A program made the translations under genes and the position numbers. Below the pieces are notes generated by a model. It was not told the DNA's origin. It saw nothing but the letters and a program-made list of their open reading frames with translations, and searched no databases. From positions 1 through 7,093 of the forward strand of contig JASLXL010000096.1 of assembly GCA_030740335.1 (NCBI GenBank): a DNA stretch of 7,093 nt. Direction: 5' to 3'. Source of the stretch: SAR202 cluster bacterium (GTDB lineage Bacteria; Chloroflexota; Dehalococcoidia; SAR202; CAJWER01). Of the stretch, positions 1 to 6,239 are shown piece by piece. Every line of letters starts with the position of its first letter. The stretch's first letter is position 1.

Positions 1-2
1 AC

Positions 3-425
3 ACGATCCGTTTTCACCGCCAGAAAGTTAAGGAGATCCTGGGAGGACGGATCAACACGACCAGGTTGCCGCGCGGGGATTACATCAAGGAGATGGGTCA
101 GACCAAGATAGTCATTGCGCCCTTCAGCTACGGTGAAATCAACTCCCGTGATTTCGAAGCATTCATCAATGGGTGTTTGCTAATTAAGCCCGACATGGGG
201 CACATGGAGACCTGGCCCGATCTCTACCAGACCGGAGTCACCTACGTGAGCTACGCCTGGGACATGGAAGACTTCGGTGACCTTCTCGAAAAGGTTCAGG
301 CCAACTATGACGACTACATCGATATCGCCCGCTCGGGTCAGACAAACTACCGGGACTCCTTTATCGGAGACGAGGCCCGGGATGCATTCGTCAGTCGGTT
401 TTCGGACATGGTCCGCCTTGACTGA
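3..425 (+). CDS. Glycosyltransferase-like protein, C-terminal part (5' end outside window)
   Basis: The reading frame is open from the left edge to TGA at 423-425, leaving 140 visible codons; the real start lies outside. A TTG at 66 is in frame but is not a credible start, because the protein-like sequence continues upstream of it. The stretch APFSYGEINSRDFEAFINGC (E52 of the visible part), followed by LLIKPDM and ETWPDLY, resembles the C-terminal nucleotide-sugar-binding half of the CgeB-like group of family-1 glycosyltransferases (Pfam Glyco_trans_1_2). In that group an R-x-F-E-A-x-x-x-G pattern sits near the donor site. The inferred role is sugar transfer onto a polysaccharide intermediate in the cytoplasm; donor and acceptor are unknown. 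It ends 42 bases before the next glycosyltransferase on the same strand, so the two are probably co-transcribed. The family call rests on remembered motif resemblance and only a C-terminal fragment. Confidence 0.72.
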   Translation, partial: TIRFHRQKVKEILGGRINTTRLPRGDYIKEMGQTKIVIAPFSYGEINSRDFEAFINGCLLIKPDMGHMETWPDLYQTGVTYVSYAWDMEDFGDLLEKVQANYDDYIDIARSGQTNYRDSFIGDEARDAFVSRFSDMVRLD

Positions 426-467
426 TCGATATGCCGAAAATCCGGGTGTCATGACGGAACAACGCCG

Positions 468-1694
468 ATGAAAATCGCGGTCCTACCGTCGTCGTACCTA
501 CCAACGGTCGGTGGCCGCCAGGTGTTTGCCTACAACATCTCCAGACGACTGGCCTCTGCAGGCCACGACGTCCAGGTCCACGTGCCGGTCAAGAGCTACA
601 ACAGGCTCCAGCCCCAGTTCCGAGAGCTTTGTGTGCCACTTCCCAGATACTTCTACGGGCTGATCGTGCGGTTGCCCCACCTCGGCCTGTTCAGGGTTCG
701 GCGCTACCTGCGCCGTAAACAGCGGCAGGAAAACTACGACGCCTGGCTGGTGGTCGCGACCTATCCCAGCGGCTACGCCGCTGGCTGCCTGAAGGGGACA
801 GTCCCCATAGTCTTGCGCGCGTCCGGGGACGACATCCAGAAGTCTCCCGAGCTAGATTACGGACTCAGGCTGGACCGCTCCAACGAAGCCGCCATCCGGT
901 GGACGGTCCGGTCTTTTGACAAAGTGGTGGCCATGACCGAGGCCGCACGGGAAGATTTCCGGGACCTGGGTGTATCCGACGAGTCAATCGTCAGCATCCC
1001 CAACGGCGTGGATCTTGAGTGGTTTTCCCGAGACCGGGACGTGGCGGATATACGCTCCGAGCTGGGGTGGCCCAACGACCGGGAAGTCATTCTGACCACA
1101 GGGCGTAACCACCCCAAGAAGGGGTTCGGGCTGATTCCATCCATCGCGGAAAAGCTGCGAAAGCGGGGATTCAGTTTCCGATGGTACGTGGTCGGAATGG
1201 GCACCGACGCGCTCGACCAGGAGATTCAGTCGCGACGGCTGGGCGAGTACGTCGTGACCGTGAATCAGGTGGGACTGGGTACGAGCTCGGATGGCGAGCT
1301 ACGGTTCCCGGACAGGGGCCTTGTCATGATGTACCAGGCCGCCGACGTCTACGCCTTCCCTACACTGTTGGAGAATTTTGCTATGGTCCTGCTGGAGGCC
1401 ATGGCAGCCGGCGCCGCATTCGTGTCCACCGACGCCCCGGGTTGTGGAGAGTTGGTCAAAAACGGCGAGAATGGTCTGCTGGCGCGAGCCGGGGACGTGG
1501 ACGACTTCGCCCTCCAACTGGAGAGGGTCCTGGTAGAACCTGAGCTAAGGACCACTCTAGCCCGGAACGCCCATGAGTTTGTTCAAACTTATAGCTGGGA
1601 GAACGTTGCAAGCCAGTATGAGGACCTGTTCAACAAGCTGAAGTCGACGCCGAAAGAGGTCTCCCAGCCGGGGCGGGGCCAGAAGAAGCCGTAG
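468..1694 (+). CDS. Glycosyltransferase family 4 (GT-B fold)
   Basis: This complete 408-residue protein is of normal length for a GT4 retaining glycosyltransferase. Residues 1 to about 190 form the acceptor domain, opening with MKIAVLPSSYLPTVGGRQ. The family's usual GG-x-E loop reads GGRQ here, with Gln replacing Glu. N179-G-V-D marks the inter-domain linker. The donor-binding domain carries G-R213-x4-K218 (GRNHPKKGF), whose Arg and Lys normally contact the nucleotide-sugar phosphates, and the E-x7-E motif at E302 and E310. Soluble cytoplasmic or membrane-associated action on a lipid-linked glycan is expected; the sugar cannot be read from sequence. ATG at 468 gives a textbook N-terminus, and a weak GGAA lies at 456-459. 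The last 15 or so residues are Lys/Pro/Gln-rich and look like a tail outside the fold. A hairpin plus T-run overlaps the stop codon. Confidence 0.94.
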   Translation: MKIAVLPSSYLPTVGGRQVFAYNISRRLASAGHDVQVHVPVKSYNRLQPQFRELCVPLPRYFYGLIVRLPHLGLFRVRRYLRRKQRQENYDAWLVVATYPSGYAAGCLKGTVPIVLRASGDDIQKSPELDYGLRLDRSNEAAIRWTVRSFDKVVAMTEAAREDFRDLGVSDESIVSIPNGVDLEWFSRDRDVADIRSELGWPNDREVILTTGRNHPKKGFGLIPSIAEKLRKRGFSFRWYVVGMGTDALDQEIQSRRLGEYVVTVNQVGLGTSSDGELRFPDRGLVMMYQAADVYAFPTLLENFAMVLLEAMAAGAAFVSTDAPGCGELVKNGENGLLARAGDVDDFALQLERVLVEPELRTTLARNAHEFVQTYSWENVASQYEDLFNKLKSTPKEVSQPGRGQKKP

Positions 1695-1704
1695 GCTTTT
1701 TTTT
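1681..1704 (+). terminator. Terminator-like hairpin overlapping the stop codon of the 468-1694 gene
   Basis: AAGCC (1686-1690), loop GTA (1691-1693) and GGCTT (1694-1698) form a short stem, and eight T residues run from 1697 to 1704. The A/G-rich bases just upstream can pair with the T-run (with G-U wobbles), lengthening the stem but consuming the U-tract. The TAG stop (1692-1694) spans the end of the loop and the first base of the 3' arm, so a terminating ribosome would cover it. This resembles a rho-independent terminator, but the core stem is only 5 bp with a 3-base loop, so efficiency is uncertain. Confidence 0.45.
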
Positions 1705-1909
1705 GCACGTTCTTGTTGCGGAAACCAGTTGCCCAATCGGATCGGGGCTCTGCGAAACCCTGATGGGGACCTACAGGGTCACTGTTGCAAACTACTGCCG
1801 TCCCATCCGATCCCGTTACAGACCCGTCGGTGCCCCCAGAGTGTTCGAAAATATGACAGACGACTGGGGCCACTTGTACTCACTGAGAACGCGACGTATC
1901 CTATGGTAA
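1703..1909 (+). pseudogene. Possible decayed N-terminus of an SDR-type nucleotide-sugar epimerase/dehydratase
   Basis: One frame, open from the T-run at 1697 to TAA at 1907-1909, begins HVLVAETSCPIGSGLCETL and continues with YRVTVANYCRP. Aligned by eye, this follows the start of extended short-chain dehydrogenases of the UDP-glucose 4-epimerase type: beta strand VLVTG, a glycine-rich turn, IGSxLCExL, then a second strand of the form Y-x-V-x-V-L-D-N. The NAD-binding glycines are lost: GAA where GGA (Gly) would be expected and TGC where GGC would be, each one base away. After about 35 codons the resemblance fades and the frame stops. Such enzymes are common in sugar clusters, so a dead remnant is plausible. 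It could also be chance in a non-coding gap: there is no ribosome-binding site, and the only start would be a TTG inside the T-run. Confidence 0.3.
1874..1902 (+). promoter_or_regulatory. Candidate sigma70-like promoter ahead of the methyltransferase gene
   Basis: TTGTAC (1874-1879) and TATCCT (1897-1902) are separated by exactly 17 bases. The hexamers match the -35 and -10 consensus at 3 of 6 and 4 of 6 positions. Transcription would begin near 1908-1912, leaving a leader of about 20 bases before ATG at 1931. The terminator-like hairpin at the end of the previous gene makes a fresh promoter here plausible. The hexamers are weak and the evidence is mainly spacing and placement. Confidence 0.3.
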
Positions 1910-1921
1910 TGTGATTATGAC

Positions 1922-1928
1922 GGAGGAG
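1922..1928 (+). promoter_or_regulatory. Strong Shine-Dalgarno sequence of the methyltransferase gene
   Basis: GGAGGAG lies directly upstream of ATG at 1931 and is the only strong anti-16S match I see before any gene here. Counting from GGAGG (1922-1926), the gap to the ATG is four bases, on the short side. It supports 1931 as the start and sets this gene apart from its neighbours, whose starts have weak or no such sequence. It also lies inside a five-codon ORF (ATG at 1917) whose TGA overlaps the start codon. Confidence 0.65.
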
Positions 1929-1930
1929 CA

Positions 1931-2932
1931 ATGACGTCTGCAGCCTCGATTAACATACGCATCGGTTGCCCGATATGCGGGGAGTCTAATGCGTCGTTCA
2001 TCTGCCGGATGGGACGGGAGTATCTGTTGGATTGCGAGCAGGGTCGGAAGTACCCTCTTCGGACTTTACAACTTGCAGGGCTCGAATTTGACCGAGACTC
2101 TAAAGCCGGTTGCTCCTATTATGAGTGTTCGAAGTGTGGGACCTTCTATGTGAAGGAAGCAGCCCAGATGGAACACGCTATAGGCATCGTCTGGCAGGAG
2201 GATGAGGAGCGGAAACACGCCCCCGAAATAAACTCACCGGTAATTATACGAGGCAAGACCAAGAGACCCCCTCTAATCGGTCAGATGTTGGCACTTGCCC
2301 TCCAATCCACCAAGAGTGATGCGCCAGCCGTGCTCGACTATGGGTTTGGAGGTGGACTCGACCTCGGAATCCTGTGGGCCTTACGCCTCGACAAAGTTGT
2401 AGGTTATAACCCTCACAATTACCTCTTCGAACAGGTCCGGAAGTACTTGCACCCCAATGTCATCCTCATCGATAACCCGGATGAGCTAGATGAGCTGGCC
2501 CCATTCGATCTGCTCGTATGTAGCTCTGTGATGGAACATGTCCAGGATCCAGTTGGGACTCTGGACCACATCTACCAACTTCTTAAGCCTGGTGGCATCG
2601 CGTGGTTTTCAGCACCCAGCTTATCTAGGAAGCAGATGGCGGGCCATGCCCGCTCGGTCAAACAAGGCATCAAAGTAAAGCTACTGCATCCGGGACATAT
2701 CCAGTTGTGGAACAATGACACCCTGCCGTTTTCAACCTTTATAGAGCGACGGGGCTTTCAGCTTGTGTTCGCCGATTTGGGGATTCCGCCAAGGGACCTA
2801 AGAAGCCTAAAAGATGTGCTATGGATGGTCGCCGCACATGCTAAAAGATCTCTCCAAGTATCAAGAGCATTCGTGGCGATGCGCACCGGCCGGTACAAAT
2901 CCCAGGCGTTTCTTGCCAGGAAGATCGCATAG
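1931..2932 (+). CDS. Class I SAM-dependent methyltransferase with N-terminal four-cysteine zinc-ribbon-like module
   Basis: This 333-residue protein has two parts. Residues 13-69 carry two Cys-x2-Cys knuckles (C13/C16 in CPIC and C66/C69 in CSKC), as in sugar and lipid methyltransferases with a small N-terminal zinc-binding domain. The Rossmann-fold domain follows: motif I VLDYGFGGG at 134-142 (SAM glycine loop), FDLLVCSSVMEHV at 192-204 (Asp193 and the characteristic E-H pair) and LKPGG ending at G222. This is the Methyltransf_11/23 type. The last 80 or so residues are basic, with no motif I recognise. In this setting methylation of a sugar hydroxyl, amine or carboxyl in the repeat unit or its precursor is the likely job; the target is inferred. 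Sampled lines of the gene are nearer 47-55% G+C than its glycosyltransferase neighbours, and it sits between two gaps with possible gene remnants, hinting at separate acquisition. Confidence 0.92.
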   Translation: MTSAASINIRIGCPICGESNASFICRMGREYLLDCEQGRKYPLRTLQLAGLEFDRDSKAGCSYYECSKCGTFYVKEAAQMEHAIGIVWQEDEERKHAPEINSPVIIRGKTKRPPLIGQMLALALQSTKSDAPAVLDYGFGGGLDLGILWALRLDKVVGYNPHNYLFEQVRKYLHPNVILIDNPDELDELAPFDLLVCSSVMEHVQDPVGTLDHIYQLLKPGGIAWFSAPSLSRKQMAGHARSVKQGIKVKLLHPGHIQLWNNDTLPFSTFIERRGFQLVFADLGIPPRDLRSLKDVLWMVAAHAKRSLQVSRAFVAMRTGRYKSQAFLARKIA

Positions 2933-2963
2933 TCTCTTGGGCGGTTGTGGAATCGCCTGAGAA

Positions 2964-2979
2964 TGGTACAGGAGTACCA
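2964..2979 (+). repeat. Perfect small hairpin 32 bases after the methyltransferase stop
   Basis: TGGTAC (2964-2969), loop AGGA, and GTACCA (2974-2979) form a perfect 6-bp stem with a four-base purine loop. An outer CGG/CCG pairing (about 2942 with 2981) could add to it across an internal loop. There is no T-run after it, so it is not a classical rho-independent terminator. It could act as a 3'-end stabiliser or transcript boundary, or be chance. Confidence 0.35.
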
Positions 2980-3143
2980 CCGGAATAAATCCAGAACCCT
3001 TGTTGACTCGGTAAATAGAAAAGAGCCATCTGTTGGCTTGAGTTGTCTAGTTGGGACGAGTTGGAAGTGGCCTACGAGGCGCTTGGGCCGTTGAGCCGCC
3101 GATTTAAACTTCCGGATGACTGACACATAGCATGTAATGGGCA

Positions 3144-3166
3144 TTCCCATGATTAGAGCGTGGGAA
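3144..3166 (+). repeat. Eight-base-pair hairpin in the gap
   Basis: TTCCCATG (3144-3151) pairs with CGTGGGAA (3159-3166) around a seven-base loop, with one G-U wobble. No T-run follows. The structure covers the GTG at 3160, the first possible start of the small ORF ending at 3444, and would hide it from ribosomes. This is one reason to prefer ATG at 3193 for that ORF, if it is translated at all. Confidence 0.35.
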
Positions 3167-3192
3167 GCTGCGGTACTGGACCGCTTGATCGT

Positions 3193-3444
3193 ATGGATTC
3201 CCTTTCGTTCGTATACTCGAATCCACAGACCGTTAGAACTTCCCTTCTGGAGTATTTGGAATCGAACGGGTTCGATATCGTGATGAAACACGCCACCGGC
3301 TCAACGAGACAGAGGCAGTTTCTTGTGGGAGTAGCAAAGAAAACCAAGGAGGGCGTGATACTTAAAATGTTCAACAACAGTTACAAAGCGCACTTCGAGT
3401 ACTCTCCTGACAGACAACTCGTGGACCTAATCTCCACGTCATGA
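3193..3444 (+). CDS. Small hypothetical protein; possible 3' remnant of a methyltransferase
   Basis: From ATG 3193 to TGA 3442-3444 this gives 83 residues; GTG at 3160 would add 11 residues of poor quality. I do not recognise a family with certainty. The run FVYSNPQTVRTSLLEYLESN followed by GFDIV, then QFLVGVAKK, resembles the tail of class I methyltransferases: a 'His-Phe/Tyr-x-P-x-T-L-x-x-L-L-x-x-x-G-F-x-V' stretch followed by a last beta strand. No SAM-binding motif is present, so it could not act alone as such an enzyme. No Shine-Dalgarno precedes either start, and the upstream frame is blocked by TAG at 3154-3156. It is best read as the surviving 3' end of a lost methyltransferase gene. 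A real small protein of unknown function remains possible. Confidence 0.35.
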   Translation: MDSLSFVYSNPQTVRTSLLEYLESNGFDIVMKHATGSTRQRQFLVGVAKKTKEGVILKMFNNSYKAHFEYSPDRQLVDLISTS

Positions 3445-3474
3445 GAGATATCCAGGTCAGATATGCTGATAGAG

Positions 3475-3506
3475 CCTAAACCACGGCCGTGGAGAGGATT
3501 TTTTTT
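3475..3506 (+). terminator. Terminator-like palindrome with T-run before the membrane-protein gene
   Basis: CCACGGCCGTGG (3481-3492) is a perfect 12-base palindrome that folds as CCAC/GTGG around GGCC. CCT (3475-3477) can pair with AGG (3495-3497) across a small internal loop, so that the eight T residues at 3499-3506 follow the stem after a single A. This is the expected layout of a rho-independent terminator, here placed after the small ORF and 26 bases before GTG 3533. If active, the membrane-protein gene would need its own promoter or antitermination; I see no convincing promoter between 3507 and 3532. Confidence 0.5.
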
Positions 3507-3532
3507 AACCTCAAGTCGCCGCTCCGATATGG

Positions 3533-5020
3533 GTGGTGGGGCAAAATGAGTCCCGAGGGCAACCTTTGGTAGTCCGCATACCCAGTATTGAGTTTACCCT
3601 GATAGCGGTTGGTCTGGTGTTGGCATTCGGTTACCTCGCCTTCAGGGCGGTCATATGGGACAATTTCGTGTGGATCGTGGCAGTCCCTATCATCGCCAGC
3701 CTGTTCCTATTAGCTGTTCACCGGCGACATACACGATTTCGGCCCAACACACTAGACCGGATTGTTATAGCCTACTGCATTTATGGAATCGGAATGGCGG
3801 CAATCGGCATACTCTTTCTCGAGTCCAGCAAGTTTGTCGTTGTCAAGGGTCTCGTGCACTACTACGCTCCAGTGGCGCTCTATTTCATCGCCAGGAGTTA
3901 CACCCGTAACTCGCCCGATAGGCCGCTGGTAGTAACCCGTATTATCTGGGTTTTAGCTGCACTATTTATTCTCGACTTCTTTATCGAGAACTACATCGTC
4001 GGGCATCTTGGGTCCGGCCTGGCCATTCCCTGGGTGCAGAACGAGATCAGCAAGATGGGGGATATCTCCGCCAGAGTCTTGGAACAGTACACCTTCGAGC
4101 GTGTCTCAACGGTGTTCGTCGGGGGAAAGAGACCGGGGTTCGTGGCCGCGACTTTGTTCGTGACGATCCTGCCCTTCCTTCTCCACGAGGTCAGGAAAAA
4201 TCGATCGGCCTGGCATTCCCGGTCATGGCAGTTCAACACCCTGCTTACTACTTCTGTTCTAGGTGGACTCGCATTCACTATGATCAGACTCAACAACAAG
4301 ACCGCCCTATTTGCAGCTATCCTTGTCTTGGTGATAGGACTCTTATCTCTGCGCTCGATCAGGAAGATCGTGACGGTCACGGTGTTGCTGGCGATTGGTC
4401 TCTTTTTCACCTACGACACTCTATACAAGACAGTGCAAACACAGTTCTTCGTGCCACATGCATATGACCGGGCAGTGGGTGCGCAAATGGCGACACCTTT
4501 CGAATACATCACGAACCCCGCAACTGTAGTGTATGCCTATCGGGACGCGGATCCTTATGCGTTTTTCTTTGGCGCCCAGTTGCTCGGTTCAGACATAGCG
4601 AGAATCCGACAGATCACGCCTACTTCCTTCGCCAGCTCGGAGCTCAGAGGCACAGGTCTCCCGATCTTCTTTGGCTTTGGTTGGGCTTTGATCGTGGGGG
4701 CCACCCTCTCAACGATGTTGGTGTACTCATTACGATTGATCAAATCTGTTCAGTTCAGATTCTTTGGGTTGTCGATGATTGGACTGATCGTCGTCTACGC
4801 GGCCGACCTCCACTATCCCTCGTCCATTACTCACGGTCCTCTTGAGATGTTCATGGTCATGACCGGTGTTCTGTCGTCTCTCAGCGACACCAGTCGCAAG
4901 CCATCCAATTCCAAGGTGAGGGAAGAGACTACAGAACCGTCTCGCAGCCAGCTAAGACAGCCCAGTGCTAGAACCTCGGAGACAGGTCGGTTGAGGCCCC
5001 GGCCCACAGAGACGGCCTGA
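3533..5020 (+). CDS. Polytopic membrane protein, O-antigen polymerase/ligase-like (Wzy/WaaL type)
   Basis: This 495-residue protein has about 11-12 hydrophobic segments, roughly at 21-40, 44-62, 76-96, 101-120, 132-152, 202-218, 237-250, 257-273, 278-294, 377-398, 409-425 and 437-449. A large non-membrane loop spans about 295-376. Many helices plus one long loop in the second half is the layout of Wzy polymerases and WaaL-type ligases, which share little sequence. The stretch MIRLNNKTALFAAILVLVIG resembles the 'T-x-S-R-x-x-x-L' region of that superfamily. Expected role: joining undecaprenyl-linked repeat units, or transferring glycan, on the outer face of the membrane; polymerase and ligase cannot be told apart here. 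Residues 451-495 form a polar tail with eight Arg and many Ser/Thr/Pro. The start is uncertain: GTG 3533 has no Shine-Dalgarno, while TTG 3566 has GAGGG six bases upstream and still keeps all helices. Confidence 0.85.
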   Translation: MVGQNESRGQPLVVRIPSIEFTLIAVGLVLAFGYLAFRAVIWDNFVWIVAVPIIASLFLLAVHRRHTRFRPNTLDRIVIAYCIYGIGMAAIGILFLESSKFVVVKGLVHYYAPVALYFIARSYTRNSPDRPLVVTRIIWVLAALFILDFFIENYIVGHLGSGLAIPWVQNEISKMGDISARVLEQYTFERVSTVFVGGKRPGFVAATLFVTILPFLLHEVRKNRSAWHSRSWQFNTLLTTSVLGGLAFTMIRLNNKTALFAAILVLVIGLLSLRSIRKIVTVTVLLAIGLFFTYDTLYKTVQTQFFVPHAYDRAVGAQMATPFEYITNPATVVYAYRDADPYAFFFGAQLLGSDIARIRQITPTSFASSELRGTGLPIFFGFGWALIVGATLSTMLVYSLRLIKSVQFRFFGLSMIGLIVVYAADLHYPSSITHGPLEMFMVMTGVLSSLSDTSRKPSNSKVREETTEPSRSQLRQPSARTSETGRLRPRPTETA

Positions 5021-5093
5021 CCGGACATCGGCACCATAATCACTCCGATCGTCCCTTTCAACATATGAGTATCACACCCCTTAACTCCGCTGG

Positions 5094-6239
5094 TTGGACT
5101 TCAACTTGAGACTTCTGCTTCTCGCGTATTCATTGGACCCCGGAGGGGCCGAGCGCCAGTTTGTGAACCTGGCCAAGGCACTTGCCGAGAAAGGCGTCGA
5201 CGTACACATTGCAACCTTCTATGGAGGGGGACGTCTGGAGCGAGAGGTGGCGTCCTTCGATGGCATTCGACTGGTTTCACTCGGAAAATCAGGCCGCCGG
5301 GACTTCGCCCGGTTCGGCTGGCGGATGCGTAGATACGTTGGACAGCATCACTTCGATATCGTCTACAGCTTTCTATCCGGCCCAAACGTCGTGGCTCTCT
5401 TAGCTCGGACGTTAAGAACACGACCAAGAATCATCTGGGGTGTCAGGGCGTCACCCCTCGACTATTCGCATTACGAGCAGACCGTACGATGGGTTGAACG
5501 CGCCGAACGTCTGCTGTCGCCCCTGACCGATCGTATTGTGGTCAACTCCCGCGCCGGGTTGAAGGACTGGCTAAAAAGCGGCTACCCGGAGGCCAAGCTC
5601 ACCCATATACCCAACGGCATAGATACTCAGCGGTTTATACCTGACCCCAATGCGTATGACAGCGTAAGGCAAGAGATCGGAGTACCCGTTTCCACACCAC
5701 TGATAGGGCTGGTGGGCCGGTCAGATCCCAGGAAAGACCATAAAACCTTCCTCGAGGGTGCGGCCGCTCTGCGACGGCGCATCCCGGAGACACATTTCCT
5801 TTGCATCGGGAGAACGGCGGCCCACAGAGAGCCTTACGCCCAAGAGCTGCGGCACTATGAGTCCCAGTTTGGACTGACTCCTTTCGTCCACTGGCTGGGC
5901 GACCGGACGGACGTACCGCGCCTAATGGCGTCCCTCAACGTCTTGACTTCTTCATCGGCGTTTGGTGAGGGCTTTCCCAACGTTGTGGCAGAGGGGATGG
6001 CCTGCGGAGCGCCGTGCGTCGTCACCGACGTGGGCGACTCCGCCTATATCGTTGGGGACACGGGCACAATCCTTCCTCCCAGAGACCCCGAAGCGCTGGC
6101 CGACGGCTGGGCGAAAATTCTGGCCCTGCCCCGCGACCGGCGAAGGGAAATGGGCAAACGGGCACGGGCCCGAGTTGAGCAGTTCTTCTCAGTGGACCGC
6201 ATGGCCGAGGAAACGCTCAGGGTTCTTCAGGCGGTGTAA
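5094..6239 (+). CDS. Glycosyltransferase family 4 (GT-B fold)
   Basis: This complete 381-residue GT4-type enzyme shows all the usual landmarks. LLLLAYSLDPGGAERQ has the GG-x-E loop at G17-E20, N174-G-I-D marks the inter-domain linker, GRSDPRKDH carries R209 and K214 (donor phosphate contacts), and E292-x7-E300 (EGFPNVVAE) is the nucleotide-sugar motif. It should add one sugar to the lipid-linked repeat unit in the cytoplasm; the donor is not readable. In-frame starts are limited because TAA lies at 5082-5084. The two candidates are TTG 5094 and TTG 5106. The second would give MRLLLLAYSLDPGGAE, closer to the family's typical opening; neither has a good Shine-Dalgarno. It follows the membrane-protein gene after 73 bases with no obvious terminator, so co-transcription is likely. 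Sampled lines are strongly G+C rich (40/60 and 43/60), unlike the 2-3.5 kb region. Confidence 0.94.
   Translation: MDFNLRLLLLAYSLDPGGAERQFVNLAKALAEKGVDVHIATFYGGGRLEREVASFDGIRLVSLGKSGRRDFARFGWRMRRYVGQHHFDIVYSFLSGPNVVALLARTLRTRPRIIWGVRASPLDYSHYEQTVRWVERAERLLSPLTDRIVVNSRAGLKDWLKSGYPEAKLTHIPNGIDTQRFIPDPNAYDSVRQEIGVPVSTPLIGLVGRSDPRKDHKTFLEGAAALRRRIPETHFLCIGRTAAHREPYAQELRHYESQFGLTPFVHWLGDRTDVPRLMASLNVLTSSSAFGEGFPNVVAEGMACGAPCVVTDVGDSAYIVGDTGTILPPRDPEALADGWAKILALPRDRRREMGKRARARVEQFFSVDRMAEETLRVLQAV

Larger units (their letters stand above)
2933..3192 (+). other. Gene-poor gap downstream of the methyltransferase
   Basis: No intact gene is visible in these 260 bases. The methyltransferase frame continues past its TAG for 53 codons to TGA at 3092-3094 with unremarkable sequence. 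A second frame gives the fragment ELEVAYEALGPLSRRFKLPDD ending at TGA 3118-3120, which looks protein-like but has no start. A third gives a short open stretch after 3136. Protein-like bits in several frames, low G+C (27/60 at 3001-3060) and no ribosome-binding site suggest worn-down coding DNA rather than a regulatory region. Two hairpins (2964-2979 and 3144-3166) are listed separately. Confidence 0.5.

Noticed and set aside
1181..1543. A 120-codon + strand frame inside the first complete glycosyltransferase.
   Set aside because: It is an out-of-frame shadow over the R/K donor motif and the E-x7-E region of the real gene, with Arg/Gly-rich composition typical of shadows in G+C-rich DNA.
2887..2896. 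Palindrome ACCGGCCGGT near the 3' end of the methyltransferase.
   Set aside because: Ten bases inside coding sequence, with no partner element or T-run; most simply a codon-level coincidence.
2933..3094. Read-through extension of the methyltransferase frame for 53 codons after its TAG.
   Set aside because: The extension shows no conserved motif, the methyltransferase is already of full family length, and nothing suggests stop-codon recoding.
2758..3291. A 177-codon open frame on the - strand across the end of the methyltransferase and the following gap.
   Set aside because: It is antisense to the conserved 3' half of the methyltransferase for about a third of its length, has no Shine-Dalgarno I can see and no recognisable motif. 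All supported genes run on the + strand.
3991..4410. A 139-codon - strand frame within the polymerase-like gene.
   Set aside because: It lies wholly antisense to membrane helices of the real gene; no start signal and no motif.
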